Positions 1 to 8,505 of a stretch of DNA of 64,000 bases are shown here, piece by piece. How positions within the stretch are numbered: position 1 is the stretch's first letter; every line of letters starts with the position of its first letter. Below the pieces are notes generated by a model. That model ran no database searches, was not told the DNA's origin, and saw only the letters and a program-made list of their open reading frames with translations. Where the stretch lies: NCBI GenBank assembly GCA_958295785.1, contig OY282377.1, forward strand, positions 5,582,896 through 5,646,895. The letters run 5' to 3'. The position numbers were made by a program, and so were the translations under genes. The stretch is from an uncultured Latescibacterota bacterium (GTDB lineage: Bacteria; Latescibacterota; UBA2968).

Positions 1-1002
1 CTTGAAGTCAAAATCATCGACCGCAGCCGGCTCATCCTCGACATCTTTGCCAGTCGCGCCAAGACCCGAGAAGCGCAAACCCAAGTCGAGTTGGCCCAGC
101 TCATCTATATGTTGCCCCGATTGACCCGTCAGTGGACGCATCTGTCGCGTCAGGCAGGCGGCACTGGGGGCACGGGCGGCGTGGGCACGCGCGGGCCGGG
201 CGAAACGCAGCTCGAAGTGGATCGACGCACAACCCACCGCCGCATCATCGTCCTCAAACACGCCCTCGCCCGCATTGCCAAACAGCGCGAAATTGCCCGC
301 AAACAACGCGCCGACCTCTTTCGCGCCGCACTCGTCGGCTATACCAACGCGGGCAAATCCACCTTGATGCGCGCCCTTTCCGGCGCCGATGTCTTCATCG
401 AAAATCGCCTCTTTGCCACCTTGGATTCCACCACGCGGCGCGTCTCCCTCGGCTACAACCGCGATATGCTCCTCTCCGACACGGTCGGATTTATCAAAAA
501 GCTCCCCCACCACTTGGTCGCTTCGTTTCACAGCACGCTTGAAGAAGCTATCGGCGCAGATCTCATGCTCCACATCGTAGATGCCAGCCATCCCTCCTGC
601 GAAGAACACATGTCCACGGTTGTCGCCGTGCTCGGCGAACTCAACGTAGCGGACCGGCCGACCATGATGGTGTTCAACAAAAGCGATTTGCTGCGCGATC
701 CCGCCAGACGCGCACACCTCGCAACGACCTATCCAGACGCGATCTGGATTTCCGCTGAAACGGGCGATGGCCTCGACGACCTGCGCTGGGCCATCTACAA
801 CCACCTCGAGGGCGACCGCCTAACCCTCCAAGTTCAAATCCCGCAACGCGAGGGCAAACTCCTGTCCGAACTCTACCGCATTGGCGAAATTTTGCACATG
901 GACTACAAGGGCAACGATGTCTTCATGGAGGTCAAACTCAGCCAACACAATGCCCGACGTCTCTTGCCCCAGGGGCGATATCAATCCTCTGTCTCAAAAT
1001 AA
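1..1002 (+). CDS. hflX: GTPase HflX, 5-prime truncated by the window edge
   Basis: Ribosome-associated GTPase of the Obg/HflX superfamily, known to bind 50S subunits and split or rescue stalled ribosomes. The frame is open from base 1, so the N-terminus is missing; 333 residues are visible. They begin in the HflX N-domain (IDRSRLILDIFASRA, then QVELAQL), continue through the Gly-rich linker (GTGGTGG, GPGETQLE) and a basic helical segment, and reach the G domain: G1 GYTNAGKST near visible residue 113, G3 DTVGF, G4 NKSD and G5 SAETG. A C-terminal domain of about 80 residues follows. A hairpin directly after the stop probably ends the transcript. The family assignment is secure; the start cannot be seen. 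Confidence 0.95.
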   Translation, partial: LEVKIIDRSRLILDIFASRAKTREAQTQVELAQLIYMLPRLTRQWTHLSRQAGGTGGTGGVGTRGPGETQLEVDRRTTHRRIIVLKHALARIAKQREIARKQRADLFRAALVGYTNAGKSTLMRALSGADVFIENRLFATLDSTTRRVSLGYNRDMLLSDTVGFIKKLPHHLVASFHSTLEEAIGADLMLHIVDASHPSCEEHMSTVVAVLGELNVADRPTMMVFNKSDLLRDPARRAHLATTYPDAIWISAETGDGLDDLRWAIYNHLEGDRLTLQVQIPQREGKLLSELYRIGEILHMDYKGNDVFMEVKLSQHNARRLLPQGRYQSSVSK

Positions 1003-1004
1003 AA

Positions 1005-1029
1005 AAACGCACGTCATAAACGCGCGTTT
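1005..1029. terminator. Hairpin between convergent hflX and M23 genes
   Basis: AAACGCACG pairs with CGCGCGTTT across a short loop with one internal mismatch. It begins three bases after the hflX stop, and A/T runs flank it, so it could act on both strands. The M23 gene converges from the other side. Confidence 0.55.
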
Positions 1030-1060
1030 GATCTTTCAGCCCGCCCAACCTCATCCCGCT

Positions 1061-1846
1061 TTATTCCCCCGGCAGAAAATCGCGCGGATCGCATGCCCGT
1101 CCAGATTCAATGACTTCGTAGTGCATATAGGGCACACGGCTTTGCCTCGAACTGCCCACCAGCGCGATGTATTGCCCTTGCCGAACCCGCGTGCCTTCTT
1201 TGACCAGCAACACGCGATTGTTGCCATACCGAGTCGTATAAACCCCACCGTGATCGATAACCAACAGATGGCCCAACGCCGGATCGGCGCCTGTAAATTT
1301 CACCTGCCCATCGGCTGTGGCTCGCACGGGCGTTCCTTCGACCGCGGCGATATCGATTCCCGAATGGGGATTTTTGAATACGCCCTCCGCAGACTCAAAT
1401 CCGCGCATTATCCATCCCACCGCAGGCGATATGGGCCATATTGCGGGACGCCAATGCCCGTCTTGTCCGGCAGAAGGTCGTTTCAACAGCGTTGCGACCT
1501 CGGCAACTCGCGTTTCATAAGGGGCTGATGGCAAGCTGATGTGACTCGCCAATACAGAACGCAGTTGTTGCTCTCCGGCTTTCATGTGCGTCACCAGTTG
1601 TGCCAATTCATCCACGCGGGCAACGTCAGCACGCAGACGCGCATTGTCGTGTTCGCGAGTTTGTGCGGTGTGTTCCCAATATCTGGCTTTGAAAAAAAAA
1701 CCAAAGCCGGCAAAGACCATATACAGCGAAAAGACCAAGACAAAGCCCATCCCCCACAGCATGGGACAACTGAATTGAAACTTGAAGCTCTTTGAACCGT
1801 CGTCTGGAATGACCAGCACTGAAAACTTTTTGCGTCGCTTTGCCAA
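1061..1846 (-). CDS. Membrane-anchored M23/LytM-domain protein, probably without peptidase activity
   Basis: 261 residues: a short cytoplasmic N-terminus, one membrane helix (about 30-55), a short helical region, and a C-terminal LytM/M23 domain (about 155-258). The zinc ligands are recognisable: HSGID gives His and Asp, and the last His is in YMHYEV. Both catalytic His are replaced. The YxH position reads RYGNN, and the first His of HxH is Tyr. In known relatives such as EnvC and NlpD, LytM domains without catalysis activate amidases, so a regulatory cell-wall role is likely (inference). I chose the TTG at 1846 because AGAGGG lies seven bases upstream and the protein then starts MAKRRKKF; a TTG six codons earlier has no such site. 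It is the last gene of a minus-strand run, 21 bp after the DUF2227-like gene. Confidence 0.85.
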   Translation of the reverse strand: MAKRRKKFSVLVIPDDGSKSFKFQFSCPMLWGMGFVLVFSLYMVFAGFGFFFKARYWEHTAQTREHDNARLRADVARVDELAQLVTHMKAGEQQLRSVLASHISLPSAPYETRVAEVATLLKRPSAGQDGHWRPAIWPISPAVGWIMRGFESAEGVFKNPHSGIDIAAVEGTPVRATADGQVKFTGADPALGHLLVIDHGGVYTTRYGNNRVLLVKEGTRVRQGQYIALVGSSRQSRVPYMHYEVIESGRACDPRDFLPGE

Positions 1847-1867
1847 TTCAATTCCCTCTGCCAAAAG

Positions 1868-2362
1868 TCACCGGGCGTTTTTGAGCGTGTGATCAGCCGC
1901 GATGTGAAACAGATCGGGCAAACACAGCCCGGCAAATGCCCATAGAACCATTTTGAGATCGATCTGCTTCACATCGTCCACCGATAGATTCCATCCCAGG
2001 TTCAAGAATGCGTTGGCCACAACGGCCAGCACGCCCACCACCGCGAGCAGATAAATCACCCGCGTCATCGTCCCCACAATCGGCATGTGGGAAATCCCCC
2101 TGTGTTTAAAAAAACGGGCATAAGGCCGCCACAGCCAGCGCAAAATCCCCCAGTTCTTCAGGGGATCGCTCTTTTTCAAGTCCAAATCGGGCGACAGCAA
2201 AAACGTGCCAAACAAATAGGCCACCACAAAAACGACCGCGTATTCGACCATTGCATTGCGCCCAAAAAATCGGACCAGATGCCCCCAAAAAACAGCACCT
2301 GCACAGAGAATGACCACGAGACAACAAAGATCGATCCGCGTATGCGTCTTACCCGATGGCAT
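1868..2362 (-). CDS. DUF2227-like putative metal-binding membrane protein
   Basis: 164 residues. It has the hallmarks I associate with the DUF2227 'uncharacterised metal-binding' family: MPSGKTH at the start, SPDLDL near 57, LRWLWRPY, then HRGISHMP and a late DLFHIAADH. The conserved His and Asp suggest a metal site at the membrane. Hydrophobic stretches at about 13-30, 38-55, 105-122 and 138-152 suggest four membrane segments. The biochemical role is unknown. It starts three bases after the stop of a 28-codon ORF that has a much stronger ribosome binding site, and AGAGG lies close before its own ATG. Translation may therefore be coupled to the short ORF. The M23 gene follows. Confidence 0.75.
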   Translation of the reverse strand: MPSGKTHTRIDLCCLVVILCAGAVFWGHLVRFFGRNAMVEYAVVFVVAYLFGTFLLSPDLDLKKSDPLKNWGILRWLWRPYARFFKHRGISHMPIVGTMTRVIYLLAVVGVLAVVANAFLNLGWNLSVDDVKQIDLKMVLWAFAGLCLPDLFHIAADHTLKNAR

Positions 2363-2365
2363 CGT

Positions 2366-2452
2366 TTAATCCTCTCTATCTCGACTATCAATAGGTGACT
2401 TGGATAGTGCTGACAGAGATACACGGGGGATGAGTTTGTCTTGCCAATCCAT
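2366..2452 (-). CDS. 28-residue ORF upstream of the DUF2227-like gene
   Basis: A short frame that begins MDWQDKLIPRVSLSALSK and ends DSRDRED. Its ATG is preceded at about seven bases by AAAGGAGGGAG, one of the best Shine-Dalgarno matches in the window. The stop is three bases from the next start codon. The peptide is polar and has no signal peptide or membrane helix. I do not recognise a family. It could be a leader ORF that sets translation of the downstream membrane protein, or a genuine small protein. The frame itself is seen; that it is expressed is inferred from the ribosome binding site and the spacing. Confidence 0.5.
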   Translation of the reverse strand: MDWQDKLIPRVSLSALSKSPIDSRDRED

Positions 2453-2537
2453 CGCGTTCTCCCTCCTTTTGTTGAGGGTAGATGGGCAGAGGCTGATAGC
2501 TGATAGCTGTTTTTTGCTCTGCACTTTGCAGTTGTGT

Positions 2538-4160
2538 CTAAAAATAAGTATTGAGACGCATTTCCACGCCTTTGAACGGCAGTACCTGATAGCAGGTTCC
2601 CGACGTGCAGGCCGTGCCGCCGCGCCGTTCGCCCGCAAAGAGGATGGCGTCTAAATGCGTGCCAAATCGCGCATTGAGATTGAGGGAATAGAAGGTGCGA
2701 CTGCCCGTTTCAATCTCGAACGTTTCCGCGCGATCTACTTCAAACGGGTCTGTCGTGTGATCCGCGACAAGGGCCGCGCCAAAGCCGCGTTTGTGTTGTA
2801 CGGAGAACGCGCTGTATGCGTTGGAGAAACTCGGTTCGTCTTCAAAGTGGACAGCGCGTTGATATTGAATGTCTAGACCGAGCGTGTGTCCCTTAGTGGT
2901 TGTGGTTTCCAAAGTCGCGCCGGCCGTGCGGTGCCTGTCAATGCTGTGGAGGTCGTCTTTGCCCCAGTTGTAAAAGATCGTGGCACTCAGATTGTCAAAT
3001 TTGTACAAATCAAAAGCCAAGTATCTTTCCTTAAAAAAGGTCTGTACAGTCGGTGCCAAATCATTGCGCGCATAGCTGATGTTGGCCGTGACATTGCCCA
3101 AATCGGGTTGCGTATAGGTGGCCTCAATCTGATAGCCCTGCTCATTGGAGAGCAACAGCACATGGGTGGATCGGTTGAGCAAAAAGGCCGCGTGTTCGCG
3201 GACGAGCGAAGGCGGATCGTTGAAGCCGAAGGTCAGGTTGTCGTAATTTTTGTATTCCACACTCAATCCCAAGTGCGCGCCGCCCACATTGCCCGACAAA
3301 TAGAGACCGTGCCCTTCAACGCCGCTTTCTCGCCGTGTGTATTCGCCGTAAAAATTTCCGTAAAAGCCCGTGTTGCCCAGAAAGGGCGACAGGTCGAGAT
3401 CGGCAAACCCAGACCACGCCCAATTGTTTGCAACGAGGGAATCCTTGGGCGCGATGTGAACGCCCGTGACCCCAATTTTGAGATTGGCAGTGGGCCTCGC
3501 GGCAAATTCACCGCCCGTCACCCAATCGCCGCGGCGGGAAACACCGCGCGGGGGCGTGCCGGTTTTGGCGCCCGGGGGAATGTCACTCAGCACCGGACGA
3601 CCGATCAAGGCTTTGGCCTCCAAGCGGTTGCCTGTCCAGGTGGCTATCGCGCCTTCGAGGTCTTGCACGGGGGAATAGCGCAGGCGATAAATCGCATCTT
3701 CGAGCACCACGCCGGGCAATTCAAATGCGCGCAGCGTGAGGCCCCGCCCGAGAATCGCGTAGTAATTGCCGATCTCCAAGCGCGCAGAGCCGTTGTTCCA
3801 CCGCGCGTATTTCTGGGTAATTTGGTACGTTTCCCGGTTCGCGCCCCATGTGTTATAGACCTCTGCCCGCAAACCGGCCTGCAAGCCTTTTTGCGTAAAG
3901 TCGATGTTAAACTGGTTGTAGGCCGTGGAGATGGCTGTCGAGTCAGAACCCGGCACTTCGCCGCGTTGCACTTCCATGAGACCCGCGATGGTCATTTGCG
4001 CGGAAACGGGCGCCGCAAAGGCCACGAGCAACCACAGATAAACAGAGATAAACGCAGAGCAAGCCCTATTATTCCGTGCATGGGCGGAAGTTGTGTTTAT
4101 CACTAACGTAGAGGCGCGGCCCCTGTGCCCGCCTGAATTTAGCAACCTACTCGCGTTCAT
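2538..4160 (-). CDS. Predicted outer-membrane beta-barrel protein
   Basis: 540 residues. A hydrophobic segment ending PVSAQ (about 38-55) looks like a signal peptide. The rest alternates aromatic, Gly and polar residues as barrel strands do and ends in Tyr-Phe, a typical barrel C-terminus. It resembles proteins annotated DUF6029 or 'porin-like' in other phyla, but I cannot name a substrate. The ATG overlaps the end of the TlpA-like gene by 14 bp, so the two are probably co-translated and the barrel may be a client of that thioredoxin pathway. The N-terminus is odd: the first 35 residues are not signal-like, and the DNA for the hydrophobic core (4028-4060) is an 'accacagataaacagag'-type intergenic repeat, so a GTG farther in (about 4103) is a possible true start. 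Confidence 0.7.
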   Translation of the reverse strand: MNASRLLNSGGHRGRASTLVINTTSAHARNNRACSAFISVYLWLLVAFAAPVSAQMTIAGLMEVQRGEVPGSDSTAISTAYNQFNIDFTQKGLQAGLRAEVYNTWGANRETYQITQKYARWNNGSARLEIGNYYAILGRGLTLRAFELPGVVLEDAIYRLRYSPVQDLEGAIATWTGNRLEAKALIGRPVLSDIPPGAKTGTPPRGVSRRGDWVTGGEFAARPTANLKIGVTGVHIAPKDSLVANNWAWSGFADLDLSPFLGNTGFYGNFYGEYTRRESGVEGHGLYLSGNVGGAHLGLSVEYKNYDNLTFGFNDPPSLVREHAAFLLNRSTHVLLLSNEQGYQIEATYTQPDLGNVTANISYARNDLAPTVQTFFKERYLAFDLYKFDNLSATIFYNWGKDDLHSIDRHRTAGATLETTTTKGHTLGLDIQYQRAVHFEDEPSFSNAYSAFSVQHKRGFGAALVADHTTDPFEVDRAETFEIETGSRTFYSLNLNARFGTHLDAILFAGERRGGTACTSGTCYQVLPFKGVEMRLNTYF

Positions 4161-4647
4161 CTGAGGCTTCCTCTTTGGGTAATAGGGTTTCTAATGCGTT
4201 GATGAGCGGTTGCACGTCGGACAGCCCGGCCTGCCGCAACACGATTTCTCGATCAGGTGCGATGAGGAGCGTCGTGGGCAAGGCCCGAACTTGCATGCGC
4301 TTCATAACCGCGCCATCGGCGTCAATGGCGATGGGAAAGGTGATTTTGCGCCCTTTTAGGAACGGGCGAATGCGGTTTTGACCGCGAGGGCCATCTTCGT
4401 TAATGCCCAAAACCGCGACGCCTCTCTCGGCGTATTTGGCGTGGATTTCCTCCAACTTGGGCATCCCCTTGATGCAGGGTTTGCACCACGTCGCCCAAAA
4501 GTCGAGTATCACAGGGCCTTTTTTCAAAAGCGCGGACAATTGTATCCGCTCGCCATTCGGGGCTGGCAGGTTAAAATCGGGTGCTTCGGTTGCCCGCGCA
4601 GTTGAGGCGATGAACAGGCAGAACCACAGGACGAGAAATTTTTTCAT
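4147..4647 (-). CDS. TlpA-like periplasmic thioredoxin
   Basis: 166 residues with a clear signal peptide (MKKFLVLWFCLFIASTARA). The AhpC/TSA-redoxin fold follows: PDFNLP, a WATWCKPC active site near 52-59, GINEDG, and a cis-Pro region RALPTTLLI. Proteins of this type reduce or shuffle disulfides in the periplasm, often for cytochrome c maturation or for particular outer-membrane partners. No cytochrome genes are nearby; the only partner in the unit is the overlapping barrel gene. The start is supported by GGAGGTGATT six bases upstream. A TTGACA box 17 bp from TTAATT precedes it. Confidence 0.9.
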   Translation of the reverse strand: MKKFLVLWFCLFIASTARATEAPDFNLPAPNGERIQLSALLKKGPVILDFWATWCKPCIKGMPKLEEIHAKYAERGVAVLGINEDGPRGQNRIRPFLKGRKITFPIAIDADGAVMKRMQVRALPTTLLIAPDREIVLRQAGLSDVQPLINALETLLPKEEASDERE

Positions 4648-4985
4648 GAATCACCTCCGGGAAGAATGGTGGAACAGCGTCCAACGATTGGACCGCCTGA
4701 TCATAATTAAGACCATTTAATGCCTTGTGTCAACTATCTGTTGTCACTCAAGCGCGTGTTGATTTTCTTGCCGATCAACTTTTAGTGCCCTATTTTATTT
4801 GCTGATGTTACGCACATTAGCATAGACGTTGCTTGCTTGTTCAAGGGCTTATGATGATAAACCGTTGCTTTTTTTTCGATGCCTTCGGCGTCAAACGCTC
4901 AAATTACTCGCGGTTGCATCGCTTAACTTGCACTGGTTGAACCAGAGCGGTCAATCATGGTCAACAGAAAAGGATCAGGTCTATT
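4648..4985. other. Divergent intergenic region
   Basis: 338 bp between the minus-strand thioredoxin gene and the plus-strand oxidoreductase. It is AT-richer than its surroundings and holds the thioredoxin promoter. I see no further gene, tRNA or clear hairpin. The oxidoreductase promoter must lie here but no box is convincing. Confidence 0.5.
4705..4733 (-). promoter_or_regulatory. Promoter of the TlpA-like/barrel operon
   Basis: On the minus strand TTGACA (4733-4728) is followed after 17 bp by TTAATT. The box is perfect at -35 and weak at -10. It lies about 60 bp upstream of the TlpA-like start. Confidence 0.45.
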
Positions 4986-6035
4986 ATGATTTCAATAGGT
5001 ATTGTCGGATTGGGATTTATGGGAATGACGCATTACAGGGGCATTCGGAAGGTGCGGGGGGGCGAAGTGGGGGCAATCTGCACGCGCGATCCGAAAAAGC
5101 GAGCGGGAGATTGGCGCGGTTTGGGGGGCAATTTTGGCGAACCGGGTGGCGTGGAAGATCTGTCGGGCATCCGCACATACGAGAAAATTGACGATCTGCT
5201 GTCCGATGAGGCCATCGATCTGGTCGATATCTGCCTGCCGACCGCGCAACACTGCGAGGTTGCCATTGCTGCTATGCGAGCGGGCAAGCATGTGCTGGTC
5301 GAAAAGCCCATCGCGCTCGGCCTTGAAGACGCCGACCGCATGGTGCGGGTTTCCGAACAGACGGGACGGTTGATGATGGTCGCGCAGGTTTTGCCCTTTT
5401 TTCCCGAGTTTGCCTATCTCAAGCAGGTGATTGAAGGTGGGGAATACGGCGAGGTGCTCGGCGCGCATTTTAAGCGCGTCATTTCGCAACCCAATTGGTC
5501 GTCCGCATTTGCCAACATGGAAAAGAGCGGTGGGCCGGGCGTTGATTTGCACATCCACGATACGCACTACATCATGGTGGCGCTCGGGCGGCCAGACCGC
5601 GTGGTGTCGTCGGGCAGGCTGGTGCAAGATCGGTATGTGGAATACATTTCCACGAGTTATCAATACGATAGCCAGCCGGATTTGTGCGTCACATGTGCTT
5701 CGGGCGCGATTTCTCAGCGCGGGCGGGCGTTTACACACGGGTTTGAGGTCTATTTGGAGCGGGCGACCGCGCTGTATGAATTTTCGACCTTGCGCGGCAA
5801 ACCCGTTGTGACCATGCCCGCGACATTGCTGACCGATGATGGCGAGGTGCGCGAGCCGGACTTGGGCGATGGCGATCCCGTCGTTGCATTTGCCCGCGAA
5901 ATTCAAGCCGCCGTGCATGCTGTGGAAACCGGCGAGGTTGCCAGTGAACTTTCAGGAGAAAATGCCGCCGACGCCCTGCGTCTGTGCTTTGCGGAAGTCG
6001 AATCCGTAAAACGCAGACGGGCGGTGAGGGTTTAG
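4986..6035 (+). CDS. Gfo/Idh/MocA-family oxidoreductase
   Basis: 349 residues: an NAD(P)-binding Rossmann domain (GLGFMGMTHYRG near 8-19, then DLVDICLPTAQH and VEKPIALGLEDADRM) and the C-terminal GFO_IDH_MocA domain. The EKP motif that carries the catalytic Lys is present, and GPGVDLHIHDTHYI supplies the usual His/Asp of the substrate site. Enzymes of this family oxidise sugars, inositols or sugar acids, and the substrate cannot be read from sequence. The gene stands alone. AGGATCAGG lies just upstream of the ATG. Sulfatases and a heparinase-like protein elsewhere in the window make a carbohydrate substrate plausible. Confidence 0.92.
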   Translation: MISIGIVGLGFMGMTHYRGIRKVRGGEVGAICTRDPKKRAGDWRGLGGNFGEPGGVEDLSGIRTYEKIDDLLSDEAIDLVDICLPTAQHCEVAIAAMRAGKHVLVEKPIALGLEDADRMVRVSEQTGRLMMVAQVLPFFPEFAYLKQVIEGGEYGEVLGAHFKRVISQPNWSSAFANMEKSGGPGVDLHIHDTHYIMVALGRPDRVVSSGRLVQDRYVEYISTSYQYDSQPDLCVTCASGAISQRGRAFTHGFEVYLERATALYEFSTLRGKPVVTMPATLLTDDGEVREPDLGDGDPVVAFAREIQAAVHAVETGEVASELSGENAADALRLCFAEVESVKRRRAVRV

Positions 6036-6109
6036 CAGACAGCAACCAACAGTCCGTTCATCGTGCGGTTAATTAGCCAGAATGAGCCTTCGAGCGTTTC
6101 CACCCGCTT

Positions 6110-7504
6110 TTACCGCATTTTGACGCTGGCAATCGGTGTGCCATGCGTTGCATCGGTGGAAAGGCCGGCGGCTTTGGCCATGGTGGCGGATATGTTTTCC
6201 AGGCTTTGCCCCTCGAAGGATTGACCGCCGATGATTTTGGGGCTTACAAGGAGTGCCTGGCCCGAGGGTTGATCGAACAGAGCGAATGTCGCTCCGTTGC
6301 CATAGCGCGCCATCGCGCTCAGGGTATCGTGGAATTTGGCGATGGCGTCCGCAGAGACGTCGCCGGCTTTGATTTCTACAAACAGAACGTCGGGAAGTGC
6401 CGCATGCATGGCGGTTCGCGTGACCTGCGCGATAAATGCGCCGCCGAGTTTGCGGCTTTCTTCGTTGTCCATCAGCACGCCCGAGACCAGCCGGCCGAAT
6501 GCCTCGTCTTTAATGACCTTTTTGAGTTTGAGGGCTTCCGGCGTCAGTTTGGGTTTGACCATACGGTCGATATATCGCTGCGATTTGCCCTGCTTTACGG
6601 CTGTGCCGAGTTCTTCTTCGATGATGGCCGCAATTTTTTTTAGGCTTGGGGCATTGACCGCAAAGGGGCTGTACTTGTCCCCATAGCCCTTGGTTTTGCT
6701 GGCTGTGGGCGGAATGTCCTTGTCTCCAGACTGATAAAAAGCAAGTGTGCGCGTGTGGGATTTGTCTTCAATGGCTTTGTTGTGATATTCAAACAGCGAA
6801 GGCGCGGCGAGGTTTTTGCCCTTGATCGCATTGGGCGAGGCCGTTTGCACCGCGCCCATCCAATCGCGCGGATTGTTGTCATAAGCAACGCGGTCAAACA
6901 ACACCCCTCTGTGCGTCAGATAGGCCGGGATATGCGATTCGGAGTCCGATCCAGTAATCGCGAAGATGACCAATCCTTTGGGCAAGCCCTGATCGGGCAA
7001 CACAAAAGATTGGAAAGCGCGCTCGATCATGGCGTATTGGGCCGGGGTTAAATCTCCGACCGCGAGATTGACGCGACTGCCCCTGCCGCCTCTGCGCGCG
7101 CCTTGCCCGCGACGGCCCTGCGCGCCGCCTTGAAGCCCTTGAAACTCGCGCAATACATCGCCAAAAACCGCGTTAAACTCCGGGCGTGCTGTATTGGGAA
7201 TTTTGCGAAAAAAGAGTTCGAGTTGTTGCTGCCGCACTGGAAACAGATCATCCCATTTTTTGGCCTGATCCAAAATGTACACCCGTATGGGGGCCGGCAT
7301 TTGGCTGAGAATCTGCCCATTGGCTTCGAGGAGTTTTCGAGCCTCCCATGGGAAATCCTCGTATTGTCCGCGTTGTCCGGGGCGCAAATCCGCGCCGCCC
7401 CCTCTGCCGCGTCCACCGCCACGCTGGGCGAAAACATCTGCCATATCCAAGGCGCACAATGCCGCGCCCATCAGCAAAATTGAAATCCATCTCGAAAATC
7501 GCAT
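6110..7504 (-). CDS. Secreted protein of unknown function
   Basis: 464 residues from the ATG at 7504, chosen because GGGAGG lies six bases upstream and a signal peptide follows (MRFSRWISILLMGAALCA... ending VFAQ). After a Gly/Arg-rich patch comes a helical region of about 100 residues (PWEARKLLEANGQI, then DLFPVRQQQLELFFRK), a second Gly/Arg patch, and an alpha/beta part of about 300 residues that contains GLVIFAITGSDSESH. The last part recalls a degraded alkaline-phosphatase/sulfatase fold (a strand, a threat of Asp, then AYLTHRGVLFDRV), but I cannot find the metal ligands, so no enzyme activity is claimed. It follows the lipoprotein hydrolase with 91 bp between and is probably co-transcribed. 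Confidence 0.6.
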   Translation of the reverse strand: MRFSRWISILLMGAALCALDMADVFAQRGGGRGRGGGADLRPGQRGQYEDFPWEARKLLEANGQILSQMPAPIRVYILDQAKKWDDLFPVRQQQLELFFRKIPNTARPEFNAVFGDVLREFQGLQGGAQGRRGQGARRGGRGSRVNLAVGDLTPAQYAMIERAFQSFVLPDQGLPKGLVIFAITGSDSESHIPAYLTHRGVLFDRVAYDNNPRDWMGAVQTASPNAIKGKNLAAPSLFEYHNKAIEDKSHTRTLAFYQSGDKDIPPTASKTKGYGDKYSPFAVNAPSLKKIAAIIEEELGTAVKQGKSQRYIDRMVKPKLTPEALKLKKVIKDEAFGRLVSGVLMDNEESRKLGGAFIAQVTRTAMHAALPDVLFVEIKAGDVSADAIAKFHDTLSAMARYGNGATFALFDQPSGQALLVSPKIIGGQSFEGQSLENISATMAKAAGLSTDATHGTPIASVKMR

Positions 7505-7595
7505 GCGTGCCTCCCTGATGGGATTGTAAATTGCCTTAAAATAGACGAATCGAAGAATCGACGGAACGGGCTTGAAAGGCAGCCCGTTGTACACT

Positions 7596-8381
7596 TCAAA
7601 AATTTTGATCGAGCCAGTCCAAAACATCTGTCCACGCGCTTCCCTCTGCGAGCAACTCGAGGCCATGCCCCGTGCCCTGATAGCCGATCACAGCGGTGAC
7701 GCCCTGGGTCAAGTCAGACATGGTTTGGGACGAGGTATAGGCATAGCCATCGCCAAAAGCCGCCAAAAAGAGAATGTTGCGCGGCGCGAACCCGGGGATG
7801 TTCGTGCCGATGAGCACTTCCCGCGCCTGATTTTCGCGGAAGTTGGGCGAAACAGATACCGTTGCTTTGATATCGGGCAACAAGCCCGCGCTCACAAACG
7901 CGATGTTGGCGCCGATGTCTGTGCCCACGACGCCGATGCGATTGGGGGCCGCCTCCGGGCGGGTTTTGAGAAATGCAATTGCCGCCGCCACGTCTAATGG
8001 CATCTGGTTGAAATCTGCAACGGAAAATTCCCGAATGGTGAACGCTTGCCCATTGCGAAAAATGCTGTTGCCATGCCCGCGCAGATCAAAGGCGAGGGCC
8101 ACATAGCCCCGCTCGACGACGAGTTCGGGCACAAAGCCCGCCCATTGCGTGTGGCTTTGGTTAAACGGATGGAGCAAGATGACCGCAGGACGCGGCGCCG
8201 TCTGGTGCGAAGCGGAAAAGAGCGTGCCAAACAACGAGAAGCCATCCGTCGTTTGAAATTGCACGGGTTCCAACCGCGCATATCGCGCCGCGGTGCCGGG
8301 CGATGTCAGAGGCGGCGGTGTCGCGGTGTCGCTGCAACCGCCCAACAATGCAACGAGCGCGATCCATAAGCATGGGCGCAT
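7596..8381 (-). CDS. Lipoprotein alpha/beta hydrolase-fold protein with Asp in the nucleophile elbow
   Basis: 261 residues. The start at 8381 has AAAGGA upstream and gives a lipoprotein signal, ALVALLGGC, with Cys as the lipidation site. The rest is an alpha/beta hydrolase of the dienelactone-hydrolase/esterase type: oxyanion region LLHPFNQSH, then FDLRGHGNS, and a late GTGHGLELL with the catalytic His. The elbow reads VVGTDIGAN. The usual G-x-S-x-G Ser is Asp, as in haloalkane dehalogenases and epoxide hydrolases; here it could equally mean loss of activity. An acyl or ester substrate should therefore not be assumed. It lies outside the cytoplasm, anchored in a membrane. Confidence 0.8.
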   Translation of the reverse strand: MRPCLWIALVALLGGCSDTATPPPLTSPGTAARYARLEPVQFQTTDGFSLFGTLFSASHQTAPRPAVILLHPFNQSHTQWAGFVPELVVERGYVALAFDLRGHGNSIFRNGQAFTIREFSVADFNQMPLDVAAAIAFLKTRPEAAPNRIGVVGTDIGANIAFVSAGLLPDIKATVSVSPNFRENQAREVLIGTNIPGFAPRNILFLAAFGDGYAYTSSQTMSDLTQGVTAVIGYQGTGHGLELLAEGSAWTDVLDWLDQNF

Positions 8382-8505
8382 GATCGAGTCCTTTGAATCC
8401 ATTTTGTTTTCGACTGCTTTTGTATTTATGTTGTGCCCCAATATGGGTGGAGAACATAAGGCAATCTAACCGAAATAGCAAGCGGGTACGCATGCGGAGG
8501 AGACT

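Noticed and set aside
2886-4106. Long open frame on the plus strand opposite the barrel gene
   Set aside because: No ribosome binding site, no family, and the opposite strand has a signal peptide and barrel pattern.
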